From Collinsella sp. BG-O-102 (GTDB taxonomy: Bacteria > Actinomycetota > Coriobacteriia > Coriobacteriales > Coriobacteriaceae): a stretch of 43,930 bases of DNA. Location: positions 1 to 43,930 of the forward strand of contig NZ_JAMOKO010000017.1 of NCBI RefSeq assembly GCF_023656745.1, in the 5' to 3' direction. Under the pieces are notes generated by a model. The model had not been told where the DNA came from. It saw nothing but the letters and a program-made list of their open reading frames with translations, and searched no databases. Of this stretch, positions 1 to 8,239 are shown piece after piece. Each line of letters begins with the position of its first letter. Position 1 is the stretch's first letter. Both the position numbers and the translations under genes were made by a program.

Positions 1-306
1 CGGCCTAGCGGGCGGCGGGATCAACCGAAGAGGAAACCAAGCGGGGGCGCCAGGCGCCCGGATGCGTCATGCCGAAATGGCGCGAAGCACGCGGTTGACA
101 AAACTATAGAGACACGTCCCAGAATAATCATCCTTTGGCCGAGCCTGGGTCAGCTAAAAAAGCCCCGTCCCAAATGAGCTGCCTTGCGGCTATACTGGTG
201 CGCGGTCGCGCGCGAGCTCACGCGGCGGCCCTTGGTAACCCGACTTCCCGCGCCGTATCCGTAGCGGCGCTCCCGGGGGAAGCGGATATACGCAAAGGAG
301 TTCTAT
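1..306. other. Leading intergenic region upstream of the OPT transporter
   Basis: No gene is supported here. Short open frames exist but have no recognisable protein features. A TTGACA hexamer lies at 95-100 without a well-spaced -10, and a TATACT hexamer lies at 191-196 about 110 bp before the OPT start. A short CAGCT/AGCTG stem lies around 150-180. A strong ribosome binding site (AAAGGAG) sits just before the ATG at 307. The promoter assignment is uncertain. Confidence 0.4.
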
Positions 307-2010
307 ATGAGCAATCCCTCGAACCGCGCTTCGATGCGCGGGCAACTCACGCTGCGCGGCGTCGTCATCGGCGTCCTTGGCTGCGTGATTATCACGGCAA
401 GCTCGGCCTACACCGCCCTCAAGATGGGCGCACTCCCCTGGCCGATCGTCTTCGCTGCCGTCATCTCGCTGTTCTTCCTTAAGCTCATGGGCAATGCCAG
501 CCTCAACGAGGCCAACGTCACCCACACCATCATGTCCGCGGGCGCCATGGTCGCCGGCGGCCTGGCGTTTACCATCCCGGGCGCCTGGATGCTGGGCTAT
601 GCCGACCAGATCAGCTGGCTCGACATGTTTATCGTGGCACTCGCCGGCACCATCCTGGGCCTGCTGGCCACGGCACTCATCCACCGTCACTTTATCGTGG
701 ACGCCGCGCTTGAGTTCCCCACCGGCAACGCCGCGGCTCAGACCTTGCGCGCGACCGAGGCTGGCGGCAAAACCGGCAAGCAGCTCTTTGGTTCCATGGC
801 CATCGCCGGCATCTATAGCGTGCTGCGCGACGCCCTGGGCGTGGTGCCCAGCATGCTGTGCACGCTCAACATCCCCGGCGTGACCTTTGGCATCTACAAC
901 TCGCCCATGCTGCTCTCCGTCGGCTTCCTCGTGGGCTTCGCCCCGGTCGCCTTCTGGTTTGCCGGCGCGCTGCTGGGCAATTTTGGCATCATTGTCGGCG
1001 GCACCGCTGCCGGTCTGTTTGACGTTGTGACTGCGCAGGGCATCGTCAAGTCCCTGGGCATGGGCCTCATGATGGGCTTTGGCGTCGCTGTCGTCCTCAA
1101 GGACATCCTGCCACAGGTCGCCGGCATCGTCCGCGGTCTAGCCGCCGACAGCTCCACCGACACCGACGAGCAGTCGCTCATCTCGGGCTCCCTTAAGCTC
1201 GACGCCGGCATCATCGGCCTAGGCGCTGCCGCCATCGCCGTGATCATCGCCATCGTGCTCGACCTTGGCCCCGTTCCGGCCGTCATCGTGACGCTGTTCA
1301 CCTTTGTCACCACCATCATGAGCGCGCAGAGCTGCGGCCAGACGGGCATCGACCCCATGGAGATCTTCGGCCTCATCGTCATGCTCATCGTTGCCGCCTT
1401 CGCGCAGCTCGCTCAGGTCAAGCTGTTCTTTATCGCCGGCATCGTAGCCGTGGCGTGCGGCCTTGCGGGCGACGTCATGAACGACTTTAAGGCCGGTGCC
1501 GTGCTGGGCACCAACCCGCGCGCACAGTGGATCGGCCAGGCCATCGGCGGCATCGTGGGCGCCTTGGTCGCCGCCGCCGTCATGGTCGCGCTCGTCACCG
1601 CCTATGGTCCGGACGCCTTTGGTCCCGACAAGAGCTTCGTTGCCGCGCAGGCAAGTGTGGTCGCCACCATGGTCTCGGGTATCCCGAGCGTGCCGTGGTT
1701 CGCAGGCGGCTTTATCGCCGGCATCGTCATGTACTGGCTCGGCATTCCGGCCATGATGATCGGCCTGGGCGTGTACCTGCCGTTCTACATGTCACTCACG
1801 GCATTCCTGGGCTCCTGCGTCAAGCTCGCCTACGACAAGTGGTCTGCCCACCGCGACGCCACCGCTGGTCTTTCTGACGAGGAGAGGGCTGCCAAGGACG
1901 CCGCCTTCCAGGAACAGGGCCTGGTTGTCGCCAGCGGCCTGCTCGGCGGCGAGTCCATCGTCGGCGTTATCCTGGCGTTTGTCTCCGTGGGTCTGAGCCT
2001 GCTGGGCTAA
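307..2010 (+). CDS. OPT family oligopeptide/metal-chelate transporter
   Basis: An integral membrane protein of 567 residues, nearly all hydrophobic segments. It belongs to the OPT (oligopeptide transporter) superfamily, which imports small peptides or metal-siderophore complexes. The family-typical segment FPTGNAAAQTLRATEAGG lies at residues 137-154, after several N-terminal membrane helices. A hydrophilic stretch around residues 280-292 (DSSTDTDEQS) separates two halves, and a charged loop near residues 505-530 precedes the last helices. The start at 307 is set by AAAGGAG seven bases upstream. It stands alone between a leaderless region and a strong terminator at 2052-2091. The family is clear but the substrate cannot be told from sequence. 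Confidence 0.85.
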   Translation: MSNPSNRASMRGQLTLRGVVIGVLGCVIITASSAYTALKMGALPWPIVFAAVISLFFLKLMGNASLNEANVTHTIMSAGAMVAGGLAFTIPGAWMLGYADQISWLDMFIVALAGTILGLLATALIHRHFIVDAALEFPTGNAAAQTLRATEAGGKTGKQLFGSMAIAGIYSVLRDALGVVPSMLCTLNIPGVTFGIYNSPMLLSVGFLVGFAPVAFWFAGALLGNFGIIVGGTAAGLFDVVTAQGIVKSLGMGLMMGFGVAVVLKDILPQVAGIVRGLAADSSTDTDEQSLISGSLKLDAGIIGLGAAAIAVIIAIVLDLGPVPAVIVTLFTFVTTIMSAQSCGQTGIDPMEIFGLIVMLIVAAFAQLAQVKLFFIAGIVAVACGLAGDVMNDFKAGAVLGTNPRAQWIGQAIGGIVGALVAAAVMVALVTAYGPDAFGPDKSFVAAQASVVATMVSGIPSVPWFAGGFIAGIVMYWLGIPAMMIGLGVYLPFYMSLTAFLGSCVKLAYDKWSAHRDATAGLSDEERAAKDAAFQEQGLVVASGLLGGESIVGVILAFVSVGLSLLG

Positions 2011-2051
2011 GTCGAGCAGCTGCTCGACAGCAACCATATTGCCTACGATTT

Positions 2052-2091
2052 GCCCGGTCGGTAGCTTTCGCGGCTACCGACCGGGCTTTTT
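2052..2091 (+). terminator. Rho-independent terminator of the OPT gene
   Basis: Arms GCCCGGTCGGTAGC (2052-2065) and GCTACCGACCGGGC (2073-2086) form a perfect 14-bp stem followed by TTTTT. It begins about 40 bp after the OPT stop codon. Confidence 0.92.
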
Positions 2092-2102
2092 GATATCGAA
2101 AC

Positions 2103-2144
2103 AAAGAAAGGCCGGCGCGCTGCGTTTAACAGCGAGCCGGCCTT
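2103..2144 (-). terminator. Terminator of the surface-protein gene
   Basis: AAGGCCGGC (2108-2116) pairs with GCCGGCCTT (2136-2144), with a further small stem inside. Read on the minus strand it is followed by a T-rich tail (TTTCTTTG), so it serves the gene ending at 2212. Confidence 0.8.
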
Positions 2145-2211
2145 ATCGGTTAAGCTATCGAAGCGTTCCTGCTATGAACTGAAGTTCGTTGCAGAATCTA
2201 CGCTCGAAACG

Positions 2212-5200
2212 CTACATCTGCTTGCGACGACGATCGCTCAGCGTCACACCAGCGGCCACGAGGGTGATACCGCCGATGACGAACACCTCGCCCGCAAGAG
2301 CGGAGTCATCACCGGTCTGGGCGAGCGCGGCAGGCGCAGCCTGTTTCTTGGCAACGGGGGCCTTTGCAGCAGCCTGCGCAACCTGAGGCTTGGCCTGCGG
2401 CTCAGCCTTGGGATGATACTTGTCGTACTCGGCCTGCGCGGCAGCCAAGGCATCCTTGGCATCGTCAAGCTCGGCAAGCGCGTCGGCATAGGCGTCGTTG
2501 GCGTCGGACAGCTTGGCATCGGCATCGCTCAGGGCAGCCTTGAGACCAGCGGCAGCATCGACGGCAGCCTTGTAGCGAGCGTAGGCAGCGTTCAGCTTGA
2601 CCAGCTTCTCGTTGCCCGTCGTGCCCGCGGCAAGGGATGCCTTGTGGTCGACAGCCTCAAGATCGGCCTTGAGTGCCTCATCGTTGGCAAGCTCGGCCTT
2701 GGCCTTGAAGATATCGAGGTTCGCATCGACGACGGCTTCGTTGGCGGCCTCGAGCTGCTTCTGGGCATCGGCGACACCGGCGACGGCAGCGTCATAGGCG
2801 GCCTTGGCGTCGTCGACCGCCTTCTGGGCACCGGCGAAGCGCTCGAAGGCCTTGTTTGCGGTGGCAAGCTCGTCCTCGGCGGCCTTGGCCTTCGCCTGTG
2901 CGTCGGACAGGGTCTGCGTCTTGGCGGCAACTGCCTGCTTGGCGCCCGAAAGAGCGGTCGCGGCGTGCACATCTGCGGCCTGAGCCTTGTCAACGCCAGC
3001 CTGGGCAGTGTCGTCGGCCTTCTTGGCATCGTCAAGCGTGCCCTGCTTGTTCGCAAGATCCGTCTTGGCGGCATCGCACTTGGCGGCAAGGTCCTTGACC
3101 GAAGCGGTAGCGTTGTCATACGCCTCGTTGGCCTGATCGGACTTTACCTTGGCGGCGTCGCGGGCGCTGCGAGCCTTCGCCTTGTGAGCAGCGGCCTCGG
3201 CTGCCTTCGTCTTGCTGTCAGCAAGCGTGGCGTTTGCCTTATCGAGAGCTGCCTGGGCAGTAGCGGCCTCGCCCTTGGCGGCGTCGAGCTTGGTCTGGGG
3301 CGTCTTGACGTCGACACCCTTGAGTTTGGCTTCGGCGGCGTCGTATGCCGTCTTCGCGGCGGCGGTGCCGGACTTAGCCTTCTCGTACTCGCCCTTGGCG
3401 GTGTTCACGTTCGTGTCAGCCGCGGTATAGGCGTCTTGTGCGTCTTTCTGATTATTGAGAGCAGCGAGATATGCCGTATCGGCCGTGCCCAGCGTCTTCT
3501 GCGCCTCTGCCAGCTTGTTCTGAAGCTGCTTCAGCTGCTCCTTCTGCTCCTGCGTGCCGCCTGCATTGTAGGCGGAATCGATGTAGTCGTTCAGGAGCTT
3601 CTTGAACTCGGAGACTGTGAAATCAGCCTGAGTGTCATCAGCGCTGTAATCGAAGATGGTTACCTCGGAATCGGTGTTTTTACCGCTACCCGTCGCGATG
3701 CCGATAGCCACCGTAGCGGAATCGATAATGTTGAGATAGTGCCCGCAGCCGTCTCCTCTTTCCTTACCGTTCTCATCTTTTGTACCGGAATAGACATCGC
3801 GATAGTTTTGGTAGATATAGTACGAATCATAGCGATGAGCCATGAGATCTTTGCCAACCTCGCTATCCGCACCGTTCTTTTTAATCCAATTCTCGTAATT
3901 AACCTTCTCCTGAGTGTAGAGACCAGTATAGGGCCAGCCTAGGGTGTCCTCAGTCTCGCCGCCGGTATATGCACCGCCACCGCCAGCAAGATTTTCACCG
4001 TTATCCGAGTAGCAGTTCGAGTGTCCCCAGTGGTTCGACGAATATGATGCATTAAGGGCGGCGGCCACAGTCATGCGGAGGCTGACGCTGAGCGCCGACT
4101 GGCCGTTCGCCTTGCGGAGGTTGTTCTGGGTGTCGAGATATGTCAGGGCGTTTCGCATCTGCTCCAAGGAAAGCGGGTTGGTGTCGCGAGACATGTCCTG
4201 ATCGACGTAATCGTCATACCACTCGGCCTTGTCATCGGCGCCGGTCAACGTCGATACGGCATCCTGGGCGTTCTTTTTCTGCGTGGCTGTGAACTGGCTG
4301 CCGCCGATGATGTAGTTCATGAAGCCGAACATACCCTGACTGATGACTTCCTGGTCAACGGTCATGTTGGACTTTAGGTCTGCAATCTGCTGCTCAAGAG
4401 CCTCAACCTGGGCATTAGCAGCGTCATAAGCCTTTTCCGCGGCGTTCGAAGCGGCGCATGCCGTCTCCCACTCGCCGCGTTTCTGCTTGCGAACTTCGAC
4501 AAGCTTATCGTACGCGGTCTTCTTGTCTGCTTCGGTCTGCTGCGCCTTCTCGTATGCGGCCTTGGCGGCGTCGCGCTCGCTGGCGGCGGCGTTGTACTCC
4601 TTGTTTGCCGCATCGTATGCGGACTGGGCAGATGCCACGGCAGCGTTGGCGGCGTTGGCCTTCTCCTGCGCGGCGGTGGCGGTATTCTGGGCCGCCAGCA
4701 GGTTCGCCTGGGCGGTAGCGTCGGCATCCGTCGCGGCGTTGAGCTCCGTCTGCGCGGTCTTGAGCTCACCAGCAGCAGCGTTCATGGCGGCCTCAAGCGC
4801 ACTCAGGTCAACACCCGTACCCGAGACGGCAGCATTTAGCGCGGCCTGCGCCTGGTTGAACTTCTGCTGGGCGTTATCGCGCGCGGTGGTTGCGGCTGCG
4901 AGAGCAGCGGCAGTCTCCTGCTTCTTGGCCTGGGCAGTCGTCAAAGCTGCCTCGGTATTCTGCTTTTCCTGCTGGGCGCTGGCCTCGGCAGCCTTGGCCT
5001 GGTCCAGATTGGCCTGTGCAGTAGTAACGGCCTTATTGGCGTCATCGAGCTTTGTCTGCGCGTCCTCGACGGCCTTCTTGGCGGCCTCGTACTCGTCCAT
5101 ACCCATGGCCTCGAGCTTGGCCTGTGCATCGTCGAGGGCCTTCTTGGCCTCATCCTGCTTTGCCTTGGCGTCCTTGAGCGCCTGGGTCTTATCCTCGACA

Positions 5201-5721
5201 CTCTTGTTGGCCTGATCGAGCTGATCGTTGAGGTCGCCCAGCTTCTTCTGCTGCTGCTCGGTCTTTTCGACGGCCGCCTTGAGCTCGTCGATCTTCTCCT
5301 GGAGCGCGGCGACTTCTGCTGCGTTCTGCTCGATTTCGTTGTCGCTTACTGCCTGCGAGGCCTGATCCTTTTGCTGCTGCGCCTGCTTTTGAGACTGGCC
5401 CGCCGCGTCGGCCTTCTTCTGGGCGGCATCGTAGGCGGCCTGAGCGTCCTTGAGCTGCTTTGCCGACTCCTCGGCCAGCTGGGCAGCCGTCTTTACGACC
5501 GCTTGGTTACCGGCGGCAACGGTATTCTCTACAGAACTACCCCCCCCCTGAACAGAATCGCCGTTATCGGTTGACGGTGCGGCGATTGCCGCCAGCGGCG
5601 ACATGAGCGGCTGAGCGATGAGGCCCGCCGTCAAAACGGTTGCGACGGCGCGGTTGGCAACGCCCTTGACGTTGACGGCCTTGGCCCTAGGCTCAAAGTG
5701 TTGTGGACTGTAGTTTGCCAT
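2212..5721 (-). CDS. Coiled-coil surface protein with CAP domain and LPXTG-like anchor
   Basis: A 1169-residue secreted protein. Residues 20-48 form a signal-peptide-like hydrophobic stretch ending in Ala-rich sequence. Residues about 75-455 and 715-1100 are Ala/Lys/Gln/Asp-rich heptads, strongly predicted coiled coil. Between them, about residues 500-700, is a CAP/SCP-like domain (HWGHS, GENLAGG, GDGCGHYLNI). The C-terminus has LAQTGDD, a hydrophobic segment and a basic tail (DRRRKQM), an LPXTG-variant sortase sorting signal. AAAGGGAGAAAG precedes the ATG. The layout suggests a cell-wall-anchored stalk presenting a CAP domain; the target is unknown. A run of nine G at codons 58-62 makes the frame slippage-prone. 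No partner gene or sortase is nearby. Confidence 0.85.
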   Translation of the reverse strand: MANYSPQHFEPRAKAVNVKGVANRAVATVLTAGLIAQPLMSPLAAIAAPSTDNGDSVQGGGSSVENTVAAGNQAVVKTAAQLAEESAKQLKDAQAAYDAAQKKADAAGQSQKQAQQQKDQASQAVSDNEIEQNAAEVAALQEKIDELKAAVEKTEQQQKKLGDLNDQLDQANKSVEDKTQALKDAKAKQDEAKKALDDAQAKLEAMGMDEYEAAKKAVEDAQTKLDDANKAVTTAQANLDQAKAAEASAQQEKQNTEAALTTAQAKKQETAAALAAATTARDNAQQKFNQAQAALNAAVSGTGVDLSALEAAMNAAAGELKTAQTELNAATDADATAQANLLAAQNTATAAQEKANAANAAVASAQSAYDAANKEYNAAASERDAAKAAYEKAQQTEADKKTAYDKLVEVRKQKRGEWETACAASNAAEKAYDAANAQVEALEQQIADLKSNMTVDQEVISQGMFGFMNYIIGGSQFTATQKKNAQDAVSTLTGADDKAEWYDDYVDQDMSRDTNPLSLEQMRNALTYLDTQNNLRKANGQSALSVSLRMTVAAALNASYSSNHWGHSNCYSDNGENLAGGGGAYTGGETEDTLGWPYTGLYTQEKVNYENWIKKNGADSEVGKDLMAHRYDSYYIYQNYRDVYSGTKDENGKERGDGCGHYLNIIDSATVAIGIATGSGKNTDSEVTIFDYSADDTQADFTVSEFKKLLNDYIDSAYNAGGTQEQKEQLKQLQNKLAEAQKTLGTADTAYLAALNNQKDAQDAYTAADTNVNTAKGEYEKAKSGTAAAKTAYDAAEAKLKGVDVKTPQTKLDAAKGEAATAQAALDKANATLADSKTKAAEAAAHKAKARSARDAAKVKSDQANEAYDNATASVKDLAAKCDAAKTDLANKQGTLDDAKKADDTAQAGVDKAQAADVHAATALSGAKQAVAAKTQTLSDAQAKAKAAEDELATANKAFERFAGAQKAVDDAKAAYDAAVAGVADAQKQLEAANEAVVDANLDIFKAKAELANDEALKADLEAVDHKASLAAGTTGNEKLVKLNAAYARYKAAVDAAAGLKAALSDADAKLSDANDAYADALAELDDAKDALAAAQAEYDKYHPKAEPQAKPQVAQAAAKAPVAKKQAAPAALAQTGDDSALAGEVFVIGGITLVAAGVTLSDRRRKQM
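5539..5549 (-). repeat. Homopolymeric G9 tract inside the surface-protein gene
   Basis: On the plus strand this is a run of nine C. On the coding strand it is nine G spanning codons for Gln58-Gly-Gly-Gly-Ser62, just downstream of the signal peptide. Gain or loss of one base would shift the frame and end translation early. Confidence 0.85.
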
Positions 5722-6028
5722 GGCTTTCTCCCTTTGACACGGATGTATCCATACGCTTCAAAATGTAAGAGCTGATTTTTGAATTCTGTTGCGCAACATT
5801 GGTCACCGGCGGATTTTTTGAAATTCACGCTCTCGTGCTTCACAATTTCGTCACATATGTAGGAGCTGGTGCATCATATTTTCGCGGGATGGAATTGAGC
5901 CTGTGATTTGCATTTGCTCCCGCGTCATCCGTCCTATCGGATCCCGCGTCCAACAGGCACCCCGCCCGCCACGGTGTAGAGTTAGAACAACGGGTGCGTT
6001 GCGCGGACCGCCCTGGAACGAGGTGGAC
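5722..6028. promoter_or_regulatory. Divergent intergenic region between surface protein and DUF389 gene
   Basis: This gap separates two divergent genes and must hold both promoters, but no well-spaced -35/-10 pair stands out. It contains the palindrome GTTGCGCAAC (5789-5798) and a minus-strand TACATT hexamer (5762-5767). Open frames across it lack protein features. Confidence 0.4.
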
Positions 6029-7168
6029 ATGGAACTCGACAAACAACAGATCAAGCGACTACGCGAACGCCATCACCGGCGCCACGGCATCCGCCCTGCC
6101 CATAGCGAGGCAGCTGAGCAGGCAGGTCGCTTTCTAAAGAGGGCGTTCAACATTCGCGAGGGTCGCGCGCCCTACCACGTGATCCGCAAGCGTTTTGTAA
6201 ACGGGGCGCGTCTGACTGGCTCCCACCTATGCATCCTCATCATCGCCATGCTCATCGCGAGCATCGGCCTCGATATCGACTCGGATATCGCCATTGTAGG
6301 CGCCATGCTCATCTGCCCGCTCATGGGCTCGGTCCTTGCCATGGCATACGGCATCGCCACGCTCGACCGCGAGATTACCGTCGAGGCCATCGCGAGCTTG
6401 GCTCTACAGATGGCCTTTTGCCTGGTCACGTCCACGTTGTACTTTAAGCTCTCACCCCTTGGCACCACCACGGCCGCCATCATCGACAATTCGACACCGA
6501 CCGTGTGGGACCTTGCCGTCGCGCTCGCGGGCGGCTTTGCGGGTGGCCTGGGCAACTCGCGCGACCAGGAACCCGCCACGCTTATCGCCGGCGTGGCCGT
6601 TGCGACCGCGCTCATGCCGCCCCTGTGCGCGGCGGGCTATGGCATCGCCATCGCAAGCGGGCCACTGTTTCTCTCGGCGCTCTACGAGTTTGGCATCAAC
6701 GTCGTCTTTATCGCGCTGGCTGCCGAAGCTGTGCTGCTTCTTTTGCGCGTACCGCTCAAGCGCGACCTCAACGGCGACGGTATTGTGACTGCAGAAGAAA
6801 ACGCCGAGGTCGACGAGCTATCGCGCAAGGTGCGCCGCCGCATCATCGTGGGCACGGTAGTCTTTGCTATCCCCTGCATCGTTATGACGGCGGGGTCTAT
6901 TGGCTCGGCGCAGGCCGGCGTGCAGGACGGCTACGGCGTCACCGAAACCACGCGCGAGCTTGCGGCGGTGCTGCCAGGCTTTAAGGATTACACCGTCGCC
7001 GTCGAGACCTCGGCCACCGAAGGCGACGAGGAGGGTATCGTCGAGCGCGAGATTGTCGCCCATGTGACGACAAGCGAGGCGCTTGGGGCGCACGACCGTC
7101 ACGTCGCCCGCAAGCTCATCGACCTCAATGTGCCCGAACTCGATCGCGTGGAGTTTGACGTGAAGTGA
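6029..7168 (+). CDS. DUF389 family membrane protein
   Basis: A 379-residue membrane protein. A basic N-terminal cytoplasmic segment (residues 1-60) is followed by about six to eight membrane helices. The family hallmark GAMLICPLMGS is at residues 91-101, and further conserved Gly-rich helices follow (GGFAGGLGNSRDQEPATLIAG). The last ~95 residues form a charged soluble tail. This matches the DUF389/TIGR00341 family, whose function is unknown. The ATG at 6029 is preferred over an upstream in-frame ATG at 5903, because it has AGGTGG just upstream and the extra 42 residues look non-protein-like. No operon partner is evident. Confidence 0.8.
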   Translation: MELDKQQIKRLRERHHRRHGIRPAHSEAAEQAGRFLKRAFNIREGRAPYHVIRKRFVNGARLTGSHLCILIIAMLIASIGLDIDSDIAIVGAMLICPLMGSVLAMAYGIATLDREITVEAIASLALQMAFCLVTSTLYFKLSPLGTTTAAIIDNSTPTVWDLAVALAGGFAGGLGNSRDQEPATLIAGVAVATALMPPLCAAGYGIAIASGPLFLSALYEFGINVVFIALAAEAVLLLLRVPLKRDLNGDGIVTAEENAEVDELSRKVRRRIIVGTVVFAIPCIVMTAGSIGSAQAGVQDGYGVTETTRELAAVLPGFKDYTVAVETSATEGDEEGIVEREIVAHVTTSEALGAHDRHVARKLIDLNVPELDRVEFDVK

Positions 7169-7293
7169 TGCCGGCGCGGGATGAACGCTCGCACGGATGC
7201 AAGCTACGACGAGGCGCAGACGCGATACGGACACGAGCAAATAGCGGGGTGCAGTTCACACCCGCGCCCCGCTCGCTGTTTTATTGCCGTGAA

Positions 7294-7743
7294 TCAACTG
7301 TCCAGATCGACATCGCCCGACTCCACCGTAAACGCAGGTTTGGTGCTCACCAGATAAAATCGGGTCACTTTGCTATTTCTAAATAGATAGAGCTGGCCCT
7401 GCTCGCGTCGGCGTGACACATACGCCACGTGGACCGTACCGAATTCTTCGCCGTTTTCCTTCTTTAATATCAGGATGTTGGGGTCATCCGTACGCTTAAA
7501 CTGCCCGTCTACGCAGCTGCCGTCTTTGTCGACCAGTTGCCACCGATGGTTATCCTCTTCAAGAAAGGCCAGGGTTTCCAGACTCGTCTTGTCGTCCCGA
7601 TAGTAACCGTCAATGGCAAACCCTTCGGAAGCGCATTCCTGCATATAGGACGTTTCTCGACTTATAGCAAACAGCCCTGTAGCGCCCAGGAGCACAGCCA
7701 GGCAGACCACTGCAAGGGTTATCGAAATAGTACGGCGACCCAT
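7294..7743 (-). CDS. Small membrane-anchored hypothetical protein
   Basis: A 149-residue protein that I do not recognise. Residues 8-28 form one hydrophobic helix (ITLAVVCLAVLLGATGLFAIS), likely an uncleaved anchor or signal. The remainder is polar with alternating beta-like segments (HRWQLVDKDGSCVDGQFKRT, NILILKK, GTVHVAYV, GQLYLFRNSKVTRFYLV). It has two cysteines outside the helix, which could form a disulfide. Ribosome binding site is weak. It resembles small extracytoplasmic lipocalin/beta-sandwich-like hypotheticals, but no family is assigned. Confidence 0.55.
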   Translation of the reverse strand: MGRRTISITLAVVCLAVLLGATGLFAISRETSYMQECASEGFAIDGYYRDDKTSLETLAFLEEDNHRWQLVDKDGSCVDGQFKRTDDPNILILKKENGEEFGTVHVAYVSRRREQGQLYLFRNSKVTRFYLVSTKPAFTVESGDVDLDS

Positions 7744-7811
7744 GTTAGCCCAACCGATAGTTGTTTAACGGAGCGTGAAACATACCTGGAACCTCCGATA
7801 TCAGGGGGAAC

Positions 7812-7831
7812 GTCGCCAGCAGGCTGGCGAC
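7812..7831. repeat. Perfect 9-bp hairpin
   Basis: GTCGCCAGC (7812-7820), a 2-nt loop and GCTGGCGAC (7823-7831). No T-run follows on either strand, so the role is unclear. It lies between the small hypothetical gene and the decayed gene. Confidence 0.6.
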
Positions 7832-7933
7832 AACTATATGTTTCTGACATCAAACCATATGGCTGCCACTCGCGGAGGGGGCATCGGCGAACGGCGTGTT
7901 TTCATACTCCATTGGTCAAACCTAAGCGCAGCG

Positions 7934-8157
7934 CTACAGCTCGTACTTGTACACGCGGTAGATGTACTTCTCGGCTTCCATCTCGTAGGTGGCGATGGGC
8001 AGTCCATAGCGATCGTCTCGTCGTTTGGCAGATAGGTCACACCGTGCTGGCCTGCGTTGAGCGAAAAATCGCCTTGGGCCTGCAGTAACTTGTCCTCAAA
8101 GCCCAAACCGGCCCAGAAATCGGGCGAGCCCACGGAAGGCTGTAGCAAGGTCATTTG
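7934..8157 (-). pseudogene. Frameshifted coding relic
   Basis: Two adjacent minus-strand frames give protein-like sequence that joins at a frameshift. The upstream frame reads MTLLQPSVGSPDFWAGLG... to ...GVTYLPNDE near 8015. The other frame then reads DRYGLPIATYEMEAEKYIYR and ends VYKYEL before a TAG at 7934-7936. A one-base shift around 8008-8014 (GAGACGATCGC) reconnects them. Beyond the join, the upstream frame becomes low-quality Pro/Ser/Thr sequence. The fragment is too short to assign a family; the FWAGLGFE motif is only loosely like VOC-type domains. It directly follows the terminator of the activase gene. Confidence 0.4.
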
Positions 8158-8173
8158 CGCAACATATGTCCAG

Positions 8174-8209
8174 CAAAAACGGGTGGTAGCCGGTACGGCC
8201 ACCACCCGT
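8174..8209 (-). terminator. Terminator of the activase gene
   Basis: ACGGGTGGT (8179-8187) pairs with ACCACCCGT (8201-8209). Read on the minus strand the stem is followed by GTTTTTG. It lies about 30 bp beyond the stop codon of the minus-strand gene ending at 8240. Confidence 0.85.
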
Positions 8210-8239
8210 TTGTCTCATATCTAGCCCATAGCAGGCAAG

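Noticed and set aside
1-482. Small open frame at 135-482 as a gene
   Set aside because: It runs into the OPT gene in another frame, has no ribosome binding site and its translation is low-quality and Arg/Ala-rich.
2413-3942. Plus-strand 509-codon open frame across the surface-protein gene
   Set aside because: It arises from the repetitive coiled-coil codons read in reverse. It shows only Leu/Gly/Val repeats and no recognisable domain.
7834-8205. An intact 123-codon gene starting inside the terminator at 8179-8209
   Set aside because: Its start codon lies in the activase terminator and its C-terminal third is non-protein-like. The protein-like signal continues in a different frame, so it is treated as a frameshifted relic.
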